From: Apophysomyces variabilis
Taxonomy: Eukaryota; Mucoromycota; Mucoromycetes; Mucorales; Mucoraceae
Direction of reading: 5' to 3'
Assembly: GCA_002749535.1 (NCBI GenBank)
Contig: MZZL01000408.1
Coordinates: 2,310,631 to 2,374,630 of the forward strand
DNA: 64,000 nucleotides
Part shown: piece by piece, positions 1 through 12,694 of the stretch
Layout: each line of letters starts with the position of its first letter
How positions within the stretch are numbered: the stretch's first letter is position 1
Translations under genes and position numbers: made by a program
Notes under the pieces: generated by a model
Databases searched by the model: none
Seen by the model: the letters and a program-made list of their open reading frames with translations, nothing else
What the model was told of the DNA's origin: nothing

Positions 1-1179
1 TTAGTTATGCACAATGGTCCGTTTAGCCTCTGATTTTGTGTAAGAGATACGCTGCTCATGGCAAGAGCATATAGTTCTAAGCTTTCAAGTGAGCAAAAAC
101 CTGATTTTGTGACTGGAAGGGTTAAAGTATTGCCATTGCCGTATTGAAGGGCGTCGATATTGTCTCGATGGTTACACGTTGTTTAGCAAATTCGGAAAAC
201 GTCCAGTTCATATAAGCTATGAAGTTACTATATGAAAACGGTTTGTTTGACCCGTTTATGTCTGGTGTAACAAGCCAGAACAGATCGACGGCAAGGAAGG
301 TGCGGACAACCGGCGACAGTGGTCATTTGTCGGTCAAACAGTTTTTGCAGAAACCTAACAGTTTAGCACTGACCTTGTATGTGACTTTTAAACCCGATTA
401 CAATGCGATATCCGTCGGTTGAACAGCCGGAAAGTTTTCATCAACAACAAGCAACTCTTATAGGTTCCACAGGGCCGATGACATGTTTTGGTTGCAGGAA
501 ACAGTCTGATAGATTCTTATGAAAGTAGATCCCACCAATTTTCGTTAGTACCTTAGTCTTAAGTGACTGATTTCCTGATCTGTGAGATTTGCTGGTAACA
601 CAAACGAGTACCGAAGCTAGGATGGTGGCAAAGCTAGGCCCGGGGCTCTCAAAAACACTGCTATGAGAGGCTATGTAATGTGACCGGTGAACTGCAAACA
701 ACAGTAATCAAGCATGCTTTATAAATGCATGCTATAGAAAGGGTCAAGCTCCAACTAGAGCAGTAGTGTGAGGTTATTCTGAGATCTTGACAAATCATAA
801 TGGATACTACAGTGCATGCACTGATCAATCTATCTAGCAAAGCCCTTAATTTTGTCCAGGGTATCCGTCCAGCATACTAAGAATAGCCCGATGCTGTTTA
901 TGGATAATTGCATAAACGGAAAAACCTCTGCGGTTGAATTCGCGGCAGATTATGCTAAGTGACACGGGACTCATGAAAGGTGGGGTCAGGATGAAATTCA
1001 TTGCCGGCCTTAAATATCGCAGTGGATGTCCTTGTGACGGCGTACATCGGAGGTGGAGAATCTCAACTCTAAATCCGGGTAATAGCTCGGCCTTTTCATT
1101 TCTTTGTTATAAAAAGTTCGTTTCAGTCTTCTGCGTATAAACACACCCCTCTCCTTATTTTTGCTCTAGTCAGCACACC
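1..1179. other. Intergenic, no gene seen
   Basis: About 1.2 kb before the P450 gene. Only short open frames of under 90 codons occur, and none has recognisable protein similarity or a plausible exon chain. The right-hand part must hold the P450 promoter; no specific element can be named. Confidence 0.5.
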
Positions 1180-3204
1180 ATGTTAGACATAGCACAAGCA
1201 AACAGTGTTCTCTTACAGAAAGCCTCAGAAATTGGAAACCTCCTTACGCGCTACTTGGCAGGTCGTAGGCGAGTTTCTATCAGTGCTGCCGTGGCACTCA
1301 CTACCCTGTACTTGATCTATGACAAGCTCAACAACCCACCAAGAAAGCTTCGTCATATACCATACATAACCTACTATTACATTATAAAATCTGCCATTAA
1401 AGGAAGATCTTCGGCGGATATCACTCACGATCTCAGCTTGCCGCTGATCCAATCGAAGGCCCAGAACGGCATTTATCTGGTATGGATGATGGAGCCATCA
1501 TCTTGCTTTTGTCATGGACTAACAACGTCCTTTCAATAGCGCACAGATCGAATCGGATGGACCTTGCATGTTGCCAATCCAGAAATCGCAAAGAAAGTCC
1601 TGATGAAATTAGGCAAGTCTAACGCTTACGAAGCTTAACCCTCCTAACTTGGTACGAAAACAGACTTATTCCCCAAAGCGGATATCAGGATTGGTCGTGA
1701 AGGAACTGTCAACGCAAAGTTTGTTGCTGGACCCAACATTTTACTGACCAACGGTCACGAGTGGAAAAAACATCGAAAGGTAAAGTAGGCTAGTGCGGCA
1801 CAACCCAAAAGTTTAATTTTTGGCTTGGTCAGATTGCTAATCCCGCGTTTCATCGAGCAATGCCTGTGAAGGTCTTTGGAGGTCTGACACAGCAGCTGTT
1901 CAAGACTTTGGAGAAGGAGGGTACCAGCAGCGTCGATATCTGTAACTTGATGGAACGTTTCACACTGGACGCAATTGGCCAGGCGGGCTTCGGTAAACAT
2001 GTTTGTTGTTGTGCTACCGCGTTTCCAACTGTTTGATTTTATAGATTTTGATTTCCGTGCACTGAGTGACAACCATAACAGTCCCTGGGTACGCACCTAT
2101 AACGACATCAAAACTGGCTTGCGCGATCCGGTCTTTTTCTTTTTCCCTGTGTTAGACCAGTATTTCCTATGGCTGTTCCCGAAACGAAGACAGATCCATC
2201 GACAGGTTGACAAATTTAACAATATGACGGACAGTGTGATCCAGCATAAGCGTGAAATCTTGGAATCTCAACGCGCCAACAATATTGAAGACCATGAAAA
2301 AGACCTATTGACTTTGATGTTGGAGACTGAAATTGATGGTGAAAAGATGACGAATGAAGAACTTAAGGTAAAGTCTTGAGCTCTTGCAGAAGCAGATGCT
2401 AACAATATCTGCAGAGCAACTTGAACATTTTCTTCTTAGCTGGTCATGACACTACTGCAAATGCTCTTTCATTTGCAATATATTACTTAGCAATCTATAA
2501 GGTAATGATGCTTGCTGCATGAACGTCAATTCCTTATAGATACATGATATAGGATATCCAAGAGAAAGCAAGACAAGAAGCTATGAAGGTTTTGGGAGAT
2601 GAGCCTAAGGATATTATTCCTACCATAGAACAGACAAAAGCCTTGACTTACATCAACATGATCATGAAGGAAGTACGTATGCTACTGGTGATAAGAGGCC
2701 CAACTTAGCTGATTTTTACATGCAGAATATGCGAATGGTTGGTCCCGTAACATCTTTGCTTCCTCGAAGAACTGCAGAAGATGTGGAGTTGGCTGGTATT
2801 TTTGTCCCTAAGGGTACTACCCTGACAGTCGACATTTATGCTCTGCATCACAACCCCTTCGTGTGGCGAAACCCCGAAAAGTTTGATCCCGAACGTTTTG
2901 CACCTGGAGGAGAGGCTGAGCAGCTGGCAGGTGAAGGCATGACATGGTTGCCTTTCTCCAATGGTGGACGGCAGTGCATCGGCATGAATTTCAGTCTTGT
3001 CGAACAGCGAGTTCTGCTTTCCATGTTATGTAAGAGACACGTATACATCGTTTTCCAGGAACCTGACCTTGTTTTTCTTTGCCAGTGAGAAAATATACGT
3101 GGGAGCTACCAAAAGACTCCATCCACAAACATCAGCTTGTTACAAAGAACATTGGTATTATTAGCGGTGATAAGCTGAATATCGATTTTAAGGAAAGGTA
3201 TTGA
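1180..3204 (+). CDS. Cytochrome P450 monooxygenase
   Basis: Heme-thiolate monooxygenase, probably bound to the ER membrane; the substrate is unknown. Nine exons: 1180-1479, 1540-1612, 1664-1779, 1833-1992, 2045-2367, 2415-2501, 2553-2672, 2726-3029, 3086-3204. They join in frame to 533 aa, a normal P450 length. A hydrophobic N-terminal segment (about residues 38-50) fits a membrane anchor. The I-helix oxygen-activation motif AGHDTT is at 333-338, the ExxR motif (ENMR) at 393-396, a PERF motif near 448-451, and the heme loop FSNGGRQCIG has its cysteine ligand at 477. The second intron (1613-1663) begins with GC, not GT; the only nearby GT donor gives a premature stop. The family is clear, but the CYP subfamily was not assigned. 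Confidence 0.93.
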
Positions 3205-4049
3205 GTATATAGCGACATATGAAGTTCATGCGTATGACCAGAACGTATTCATCCCCCCCTATTCTTTCTATACCACACCTACTGCACTGTTCAAGTCATA
3301 ATGCACATTTTATTACCAAATCTTTAAATATAAATGATGGTTCTGATCTACAATGGCTGCATATCGAAATTGTGGTGCAAAACAGCATGGTATGCCGTTT
3401 TGTATGGACTGTTGCATGGGCATAGATCGTATCCTGCAACACCTCCTTTTGTTTCAGAAGCATAATAACTGTAGGTCAAAGGTATTTGAATCCACGGCTG
3501 ATGCATGTTGAACCTTGGTGCAGCGGGTAATTGTTACGCTGCAAACCTCATCCAGTGGCTTCTGATTTACTATGCTTACAAATTTATTGTTGCTCGCCAC
3601 TGCAATAGCCTGTATTCGCATCTTTGAGTGAGATTGTGCTTTTCTTTACTATTGGGCCTATCAGGAATGAAACTCTCGAGTAAGGCTCCAATCGATGCTT
3701 ATAGGAAATGATAGGAAGATATTACAAGGTATTAGTCCTTCAAACTTTGGACATTTCCTTTAACGTTTAGTCATCTAAGGAAAAACAGTGCTAAATTGAT
3801 TTCCCATAAGAATAAATTTGTATTATTTCAAGTATTGCTAGCCCACCATGTAGTAAGATATCAATGTCCTCCATAGGTGTGCGTATCTGAGCGGTGTTGC
3901 AATGGATGGCATATGATGGGTAAATGGAAGCCGACGAAGTGCTGAATTCTTCTAAAAATGGAAATTTTAGCCGCCCAATTTGAGGCAAGTGGCATTAACA
4001 ACAAGCCAAGAATTTCTTATTCCGTTTCGCTGTTTTTCTTACTTTTCTA
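3205..4049. other. Intergenic, no gene seen
   Basis: P450 3' flank and the promoter side of the next gene. Short open frames only. A small perfect hairpin (stem GCAGCG/CGCTGC) near 3521-3544 has no evident function. Confidence 0.45.
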
Positions 4050-5498
4050 ATGGCCATCGTTCCTTACACTCCGCCAGCCGATAGCTTTGATCCGAAGGAT
4101 CTATCAATCATTTGCGCCGTTGATGCTGTCGCCCTCATGTCCTATGTGGAACAAAATCTCGCTAGCTATGGCATAGGCAATGTCGTGGTCTACTTGGCTG
4201 CTGAAAGTCAAGCTATTGTTCTGGGCTTCCAGGACTACGCAATACCATTATCGATTGTGCTTGTGCCTGAGTCAAAGGCTTGGATTACAGACGAGCAAGT
4301 CTTGGTGCTCCCTCGTCTTGAAGGAGGTCTATGGCGGATAGACTGCAGGTTAGCTACAAGATAACAGGAAGAATTATCTCTGAGCTTTTCCTTTCTCCTT
4401 CTTAGCAACACATCGGATCCAGCAGCATTCACACTCTTACAAGATGTTTTGACATATTTTATCCAGTTAGAGAATAGACACCATATGCGTAATGTGATTG
4501 CTAAGGTCGATCCAGTGTCATGCCATGTTACAGAGATTGTCGCTAAAGACGTAAGAATGGATGTGGAAGATCAAGAGCTTGATAGCGCAGATGATTTTAT
4601 GGCTACTGAATGTGAAAGTGGTCGGAAACTTCCTGTCATACTCGATGATTCCGATCCATCCCGTGCTCGTCGAGTGAAATTAATGTACAAAAGTGGAGAT
4701 TCCATGGTAGCAGGTTCAGGTCGTGTAGCGCAGGTTTTGGTCGAAGCAGGACAGATCCTAGCCAAGACGATTCAGCAGTATGTATGCGAAGAGGGGGGGG
4801 GGAAGAAAGAGAAATAGTGAACTTGGGTTGCAGAGAGAATACTGGAACTTAAGAACATGACAAAAGGGGCAGCAAATCGCTTGAAGAAAAGCTGGAACCT
4901 GCAAGCAATCCCTTGCAACTCACTGACAAAGAGCGTAAGATTTTGGAAACTATACATGATACTACGAGCACCGTCTCAAAAGGTAAAAAAAAACCAGACA
5001 TCAGCGGAGAGAAAAAAGGGATCAGACTGAAACAAGTTTTTCCAAGTGGCTACTGGTTTTTTCGACAAACTGTTATCGACTACAGCAGCCGGAATTCAGT
5101 CCGTTTGCCAACCATCTACCAGTACAGATCCTCTTCGTAATGCCACATATCACCTTGGAGCTTCTGTTGTCCAAGCGGCAGCCAATGTGATCGGTGGTGT
5201 GGTGACGGCTAGTACAGCGGTGCTAGCCTCTTCCCGAGATGGCGTGGTGGATATCGTTCATAAAAAATATGGAAGCGATGCTGGTTTCGCTGTAAAGAAA
5301 ACCCTGGGTTCCACAGGCCATGTCATGGATACCCTGGTCTACTTTGACGGACGGGGTATCTCTAGACATGTGTTAGTACGAGGTGCCCACGAATTTGCCG
5401 CGGCCCATAGAGCAGCTGCCGGCACAACCTCTCGGCGGGAAACGATGTTTGTGAGTCCCGAACTGACGGACGGAATGAAGAGTGTCAGTAAAACATAG
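4050..5498 (+). CDS. Senescence/spartin-domain protein
   Basis: Likely a member of the senescence-associated (spartin-like) family, whose animal members act on lipid droplets and in membrane traffic. Four exons, 4050-4348, 4406-4777, 4873-4982 and 5047-5498, give 410 aa. The C-terminal half shows the family pattern: a basic SLEEKLEP stretch, then a small-residue-rich helical region with VVQAAANVIGGVVTAST, then a conserved KKYGSDAGFAVKKTLGSTGH segment followed by a valine/tyrosine-rich end. The N-terminal half, about 220 residues, is not recognised and carries an acidic stretch around EDQELDSADD. The acceptor of the second intron is ambiguous: an AG at 4865-4866 is also in frame and would change two residues. 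The domain call rests on pattern recognition, not on a search. Confidence 0.7.
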
Positions 5499-5651
5499 AC
5501 TTTTCGATAACTATTGTACAGTCCGTTTTATGAGTAGATAAGTTAAACTCGAACCATCCTTATTAAATCGAATCGTTTACTTGCGGGTTTTAATACATGT
5601 ATGATGAAAAAAATATTGGATAAATGGTGATTGAGCATATTCCTGTGATTT

Positions 5652-8600
5652 CTAATTTCTACTTTCCACATAGGCTAAAGCCTTTTCCTTCACACGTTCA
5701 ACATCGTCTTCCGATCCATTGTCTTTTTCGAATTGCAGCCATTTTTTGAAGAAGAACTTCATTTTTTTGGAGGAGAACTTCAAGGCTGTGACACGTTCAA
5801 ATAATCGTCTAATAAAGCAAACAGCATAGTTAGAGATCAAGTGTAAAATCACTAAATATTTCCCCTTACCTGATCATGCTATGGTCGCCTTCCTTAATTT
5901 CCATGTCTAGATAGATGCTCCAAAGATCGACACGTTTCGGGTAGTTACTGACGATACCCTCGAAAATTGTGCGACCACGTTCGGCTTCACCATGCTTGAA
6001 CTCCATTTGTGCGAACTTAACAACCGTTTTAATATCTACGTTTTTTTAACCATGTCAGAAAACAGGAACCAACGAGACGTCCATTTTGCTTACGTTTATG
6101 TTTTGGTAAAACTTTCATGCTTCTTTGGAGAAGTTCACGTGCACCTTCAACATTATCGCGTTGGAGGTAAAACTGACCAAATAGAGTCCATACTTTAGAA
6201 GACTGGCTAAACTTCTTAAGCATCTCTTTCCACAAAGCCTCTTCTTTCTGTAAGCGGATATCAGGTAAAGGTAAGTAAGTCGGAATCTTCCTTTGGATCT
6301 GCCTTTCTTACCTCGTATTTCTGGCTGCGGTTATAAATCTGGGCAAGCTGCAGGTACACCTTTTTCGGCTCGCAGTAAACCACTGCGCGTTTGAACACCT
6401 CTTCTAACGACTCCTCATCACCGAAGCTGTTTTCGAGGTTCATCATGGCCACCCAGACGTTCATCTTTTCTTGTTCTTCACGATAGTTGATCGTTTTAAG
6501 TGCACGTTCACCAATCTCCCGAGCCTTAGCAACCTCGGACAGCTGGAGTTGGTATGCCATATAGTTAATCCACATGAAAGAAGAATTGGGCGACCCAACT
6601 AAGAAACGTTCAAAATCGGCCGCTGACTGTGGAGTTGCTGTTGAGAGCTCGGCTGTCCTATCAACGACCTCCTTCTTTTTTGCTTTTGTTTTGGGTTGTT
6701 CTTCCTCATCCTCGTCTGACTCACTGTCCTCTTCGTTTTTGGTTTCGGGCATCTTGCCAGACCAGTCGAATCCTCCAATGGACAATGCCGGGGTATTATC
6801 CTCTTCCTCACTTTCATCATTGGTTTCTTTCATCTCTTCGTCTTCATCAGCGCTTTGCTCTTCTTTGGAAGCGACACTATTCTCTTCATCTTCAGATGCA
6901 TCTGCCATTTCCTCATCCTCTTCTTCCTCCTCTGAGACATCATTCATATCTTCATCTTCCTCGGCTTCGGATTGCTTTGCAGCCTTCTTCTGTTCAGCAA
7001 TGTCGATACCCTCAACAGCACTCTTTTTCAAAGTCGCCTCAATCTTCTTCAGGTCTTTATCCACCTGCAAAACCTTGGACTTGACCAATTGACCAACTTT
7101 GTAGAGCTCCTTCCATTCCTTAACGAACAAGTCGGATAAATTCGCAATCTTCACACGAGCGTGAACGCGACGTCCATAGGCGATAAAGACACCAGAGTCT
7201 GCAACATTTTCAACGTAACCAGAAACGATTTCTCCTTCTTCAACATCATCAACGCTGTTAATCTCTTTTGTTTCAGCTTCCACGGAGGGGTCAAGGCGAG
7301 ATGGTCTCATGGACAGGTCAACGCGGTTCCTGTTGTTATCAACACCGACAACCATACATCGCACCACCTGACCTCTCTCAAACTTAGCGGTGGGATTCTC
7401 GATATAAGAGTCAAAAAGATCAGTCATATGGATTCTACCAGGCACATTGCTGCCCACTTGCACGAATACATCCTTCCTATCCACTCTGTTCACACAAGCA
7501 TTCAGGATTTGACCTTCAGATACTGATTCAATATCGTGGACCAAAGGAACGTTGGGTTCATCCAGATGGACAAAGTCGAGGATGCCCTTTTCAGGGTCCA
7601 CAGCCAAAACGGAAACCTTAAGCGCCTCACCAGCGATGAAATGCTTCTGGAACTCATTTGCAACGTCAACGTTGGAAGAAATGTGTTGCTTCTTAATAAC
7701 ACCATTTGCATGAGCGCCAACGCAGACTCGCAATTGGGTCTTTCCAATTTCGGTGACAAAGCCAAGACATTCCTGACCGACCTGGAGGTCCTTGAGTTCA
7801 CATGAAGGCTTGGTTTCCTTTGCATCCTTCGCAATCAAAGAACACTCGATAGACTGTTTAGTTTTCTTGGAATGGGTGATCGGTAGGTATGTATGCAGCT
7901 TTACATCACGGACCCCCAAGACCTTGACCTCGAGGTTAGCATTGGTTCTGAAACCGCGCAGGGGATGTCTCTTATTCTTGATCTCGTCATAATTCTTGAA
8001 GATCTCTGTGATATGTATACGACCTTCCATGCCGCTGGGGAGTGCAACGTTAAGCTGAGTCTTTCGAACCTCCTTGATCTTGACTGTGATAATCTTTCCG
8101 GGGGCAACCTCATCTACTATCGTCTTTTTCTCCTTCTCCTTCTTTTCCGCATTCTTCTTCTTAGAGTTAATGAAAGATACCATCATTCGCTTGCTTTCGT
8201 GATCCACTTCCATAACACGTGCTTTGACGGTCTGACCAACCTCGAATGCATCAGAGAGCTCACGGACAAAGGCTTCCGTCATTTCCGTGGCGGGTGCGAA
8301 GGCTGTGATATTGTTATAGAAACTGACAACACAACCATTATTTCTGAGATTAGAGATCACACCGTGAGACATAGTGCCAGCCTCAACCTGTCCAATGTCT
8401 TTGATTATAGGCAATTCACTGTTGATCAATGATTTCTTCAAGGTTAAAGTAACTCTTCGCTTTTCTTCGTCGACAGAAAGAACACGAGCATTAACGGTGC
8501 TGCCTGGCTTGAACTTTAGCTCTGGACGACTCAGTTTGGCATCGGCAAGATGAGTTGTTGGCACCAGAGCTGTAATTGCTGAGGTGATATTGACGAGCAA

Positions 8601-10439
8601 ACCGAAAGACTCAAGGCTTTTAATTGTACCCTCTACCATGCTGCCAACCTCAATATCCGAGATCCGCAAATACTTCTGCTCCAAAACAGAAGGTTGCATT
8701 GTAAGTTGCAAAACGGCGTCGACCGGGTTGTATCCCATCACACGCGCACGATGAGTCGATCCGATTTGGAAATTTCCGCTTTTGCCCGAGACAGATCGAA
8801 GATGGTCGTCTGTAAGACGTGAAATCTACCCATATCCCAGGTGGTTCAGTCAGTAAGCTCGCTTTAACTGGCACGGGACTACCTACATGTACAAAACCGG
8901 TGACGCCTTCCAAATTATCGATGGAGACATAGACACCAAGCTGGCTGACTCGGGTGATAGTAACTTGATCAAAGAAAGAACCGGAAGGGTAAATTTCGCT
9001 GACGTATTTGTCATTCTTTTCGGATGATGAAAGGACTGGAGCACCTAATTCCACGATATGAGGGAGAAGGGATCCACCAATCTTTTTCTGGTCAATGTTC
9101 AACTGGCAGAAGAGAGTACGGAAGCATATCTTGCTTCCAAATTTGTACGTTTTTTCGATATTGATTGAACCAGGAATATGCGAGACGTCGATTGTGGCCT
9201 GGTATAGACCCATGAACTTGACTACCAAGCCATTGGATTGCGCAGCCTCTACTACACCCTCAATACGTTGGCCAGGAGTCAACGAGATGAGACGCGAGCA
9301 TGGATCTGTCAGCTTTTAATGCAGGCAAAATTTTGCGTCAGCCATTGCTAGACATTACGCCAAAACTAATATATACTTACCGTTGCTTTGGACACTTTTT
9401 CATGATCCAATGTCACGTTCACTGTACGTTTGTTGCTAGCTACACTTTGAACAGCGCACTCAATAAGCTGTCCAGCCTCGAGTGGTTCTCCACGGTTATA
9501 TTTATCGATATAAGTCTTGGCATCTTTGTGTTTGCAGAAACCAGTTAACCCGTTCACGCCGAGATTGAGGATATATCCATGATCTTCGACACTCTGAACA
9601 GCAGCACCCAGAGTCTAAAAGATTGCATTTAGATTGCCACCCAAAGATTTTTCCTTGCATATTCCTTACCATGCCAGGTACAACATCCACCTTGGCTATA
9701 CCCTCGTTCACTGCTTGAGGTTTTAATGTCAGTTCAAGTCGTCTTCTGGAAACGCTAGTACGATCTTGTGCCGTGGTAATTCTGCAACGCACCCATTGGC
9801 CGATGCGGAACAGTTTATGAAGATCGGGAATCTCGGCCTTCTCGCTGTTGTTTTCTTCGTCTTCTTGTGCTTCGGCAGCTTTCTCGACCATGCTCGTCAA
9901 AGTGTCCGAGATCTCGGTGATCGGCACGACACCGACCAACTGATGTGGTAATGAGACGTACATTTCAAGGTCATTGATGTGTGAGACGCAACCGAGTAAT
10001 AGCATGCCAGGTGCAAGTTTCTAAGGCCAGGATAAGCATTAAGCTGTTCAGAAACTTATTTCTAATCTTACTTTAAAACCCAATTCCTCAATTGGCTTCT
10101 TCTTGTCCTTGTCTTTGGACTTGACTGGTGCGGTGACAGACTTGGTCGTCTTTTTCTTCCTTTCGGCCTTCTGTTTCTTTTTGGCTGGTTCATCGCTATT
10201 AGCAGCACTAGACTTGGTTTCGAAATAAGTATATACATATGTTTGCGTTTGTCAAATGGCAGGTGAGGGCTTACTGTGGAAAATAGATCTTGTGCAGCCT
10301 TATTGGCGATCTCGCGATGCTCAAGCGGCGTCAGCGTGCTAGCTCCTCCACGAGGGAAATCAACTGTTTCTGATTTTGACAGAGCAATGCTAGTCGTAGC
10401 CTCTGCCCCGGCCGATGAGTTCTTTCTCTTTACTGCCAT
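5652..10439 (-). CDS. RRP5: rRNA biogenesis protein RRP5
   Basis: Nucleolar protein that binds pre-rRNA through S1 repeats and is needed for both 18S and 5.8S/25S maturation. Nine exons on the minus strand: 10439-10275, 10212-10072, 10020-9670, 9614-9381, 9312-8887, 8825-6312, 6247-6094, 6035-5870, 5808-5652. Together they encode 1435 aa. The N-terminus is basic and carries the family motif FPRGGASTLTPLE. Serial S1 domains follow to about residue 1050, then an acidic Asp/Glu/Ser linker (about 1060-1150) with the conserved GGFDWSG motif, then C-terminal HAT/TPR-like helical repeats (about 1175-1435). Budding yeast Rrp5 has 1729 aa, so this protein may have fewer S1 repeats. The start at 10439 is the first ATG in frame; the reading frame also runs open upstream from a TTG codon. 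All exon phases agree. Confidence 0.95.
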
Positions 10440-10953
10440 GGAAAAGGGACGGCGGTACAAGCGAAATGGGACTTTTCAAGAAGAAACTCCTTTCAAGGGA
10501 AAAAAAAGCTTACTAGTCACATACGTTTCACTGTGGCTTACGCCGGAAATCCCGATCAATGCCCTGAGCCTCTCCCCCCTCTTTGCCTGTGGTTCATAAA
10601 TGGCCATAAGATCCGAACGGAGTAGATTAATTGCTCGCGTCTCTCTTTGCATTACTGAAGCTAACATACCAGTAAGACGCGATTTTTGATGAATTTTTGT
10701 CCCGTTGCTGGAAAAAACGCGTCCGGTGTTGTTCTACAGTACGAAAGGACGTCATTGTGTAAACCATCTACAGTCGCAGATTTGCTAGATTGCGTTCAAT
10801 GATGGAATGTTGTACTTCCTCATTCATTGAGATTGATGTATGTGACGTTTATTATGTTTACAGCAGCAAAAGAATAACATCAGGAACCTAAAAACATATA
10901 TATATCTGCAATCCAGCACTGCCCACTGCCAAAAATAGCTAAAGACATATATG
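10440..10953. other. Intergenic, likely RRP5 promoter
   Basis: About 510 bp between the RRP5 start and the endopolyphosphatase stop, both on the minus strand. A 63-codon open frame (10476-10667, minus) resembles nothing and probably lies in the leader region. Confidence 0.4.
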
Positions 10954-12694
10954 TTACTCGTCGTTGGTCTTGCTTTCCTTTGCTAACACCGTAATGTAAT
11001 CAACGTATTTCTTTTGTACGCTCTTATTATCTTGTAAATCTTGAAATATCTTTCCGATATTGGTAGCATCAAACTTATTCACGCCAAAGAGCTCCGAAGC
11101 CTTGTACTCCGTAGTATAGTTCACCACACCCTCTTTGTTTGCTTTCCTTAGGTCAACATAGTACTGGGTCCAGTCTTTAATGGTACCAACAGGGGTACTA
11201 TCAAAGAAGTCAATCCCTTGTTTTGCGGTTATCTTCCCTAGATTACTTACTCTTGGCTGCCTGTTGTCGCATAATTGTAAACCCGCATGGCTGGGTTATT
11301 TTTAGGGATGATGGAAGGCGCATGAAACAGCATGGTGGCAATCTTTTGATCCTTTAATTTATCAACGACTGCAGTAACATGACTATAGCCGTTTTTGTCT
11401 TTGACAACAGCTGTCAATCTGTCATCTGTGGATAGATAGAATGTGATTTAGCTATGGCTGAACGATTGGTCAAATAACGTTTACCGTTTGTATGACCCGT
11501 GAAGTGACCAACAATGGTGTCACCATACTCTCCAAGCAAGTTGTAGTACATGGCTTGACACGTCTTTTTGTACAGCCTGTTGTCCTTATCATCGTTAGGT
11601 GGAACATGTGATCTATATCAGGGCAGAGACCAGTCAGAATGATGGTTCCCAAAAGTATACAGCAAAATTAGTGATACAGTACAAGATGTAAACTTTGGTA
11701 TTTGATCTGCGCGACTCTTCCAGCATTTTTTCGAGCCAGTTCAGCTGTATGGCGCCAGGACTTTCGGTTTTGTCGCAGTTGGATATAACATGATTACTTC
11801 GATAAAAGAGCATGCTATTCACGTTGATGATTCGCAAACCAGGTACGACATCATCTTGCACAAAATAACCTCCAAGATGGAAGCTTTCTGTTAGATTTAA
11901 TTGGAAAGGCTTCCACATGTCTTCCAGGGTGCTGTATAGAGGGTCGTTGTCACCAATCTGGTTGTGATCAGGCATGTCATTGTTGCCAATAGTCGGGATC
12001 TGTTTTGGAAGTCAGAAAATGAGCGTTACAACACGTTGGTAGGACAGTGTACCCATTTGATCTTAGAAACATCGAACGTATTCGTAAAATATTTAATGAC
12101 GGCTTTGTGATCATGCAGCACATCGTCTTTTGTCCTGGGCACTTTGTCATCACGGTCCTAAAAGGCAAATGATTTTGAATTTTTCGTTGGCCGTGTTATT
12201 CGTAATTCTTACGTGGCGTGCTGTGTCGCCTGTGTATATGATGAAGTCAATGTCCTGAATGTTTTCTTTCATAAATTGAAAAGATGCATCTACCTATAAT
12301 TAACGTTGACTCTTATAGTTTCATAAATTGCTTAGATTTCCTTACTAGTGGTATCGGCGAATCACACTGGGTTTCGACGGCGCCAAACTTTCCTGCGACA
12401 TTTTTCGACGCCTTTGCACTCTTTCTATGGCACATCTGGTCGGGATCAGATCCATTCAAATAAGCAGGATCCAAATGTATGTCTAGTAAAAAGAAAAATT
12501 TTGGGTTATGCGTGGAGTAAATATTTTTCTATTGTTCTACCAGTGATATGCAGGAATTTGCCTGTGAATCTGCCTGTGGATTGGGGGTCTGTGGTAGACA
12601 AGGAAGACGCTGTCGAGATTGGCAAGGCATCAGCAAATGAATATAAGATCGAAAGCAAGGTGAATGCCGATGAAGAAAGGCTCAAGTATTTCAT
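10954..12694 (-). CDS. PPN1: Endopolyphosphatase (Ppn1-type)
   Basis: Metallophosphoesterase that cuts inorganic polyphosphate internally, normally in the vacuole; related to acid sphingomyelinase-like enzymes. Eight exons: 12694-12541, 12482-12346, 12293-12213, 12157-12053, 11999-11683, 11612-11485, 11425-11251, 11197-10954. They encode 446 aa. The N-terminus MKYLSLSSSAFTLLSILYSF is a good signal peptide with likely cleavage after ADA, which is why I chose the ATG at 12694 over upstream in-frame codons. Metal-site motifs appear in order: DIH near the N-terminus, TGDTARHDRD, TIGNND, SHVPP and GHFTGHTN. Conserved QYYVDL and FGVNKFDA motifs follow. Yeast Ppn1 is a type II membrane protein; here a cleaved signal seems possible. 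The apparent C-terminal frameshift is resolved by a 53-nt intron with a GTAAGT donor. Confidence 0.93.

Noticed and set aside
3521..3544. Hairpin that resembles a tRNA arm
   Set aside because: No T-loop motif or acceptor stem could be found around it; no tRNA or rRNA gene was recognised anywhere in the window.
6574..7092. 172-codon Ser/Phe-rich open frame antisense to RRP5
   Set aside because: It is the complement of the acidic Glu/Asp linker of RRP5; GAA/GAT-rich coding gives TTC/TCA-rich shadow frames.
7893..8432. 179-codon open frame antisense to RRP5
   Set aside because: It lies fully inside the S1-repeat exon and has no motif of its own; a shadow of the real gene.
11221..11290. Apparent frameshift near the end of the endopolyphosphatase gene
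   Set aside because: A 53-nt intron (11250-11198) with a GTAAGT donor restores the frame and the family's QYYVDL region, so the gene is intact.
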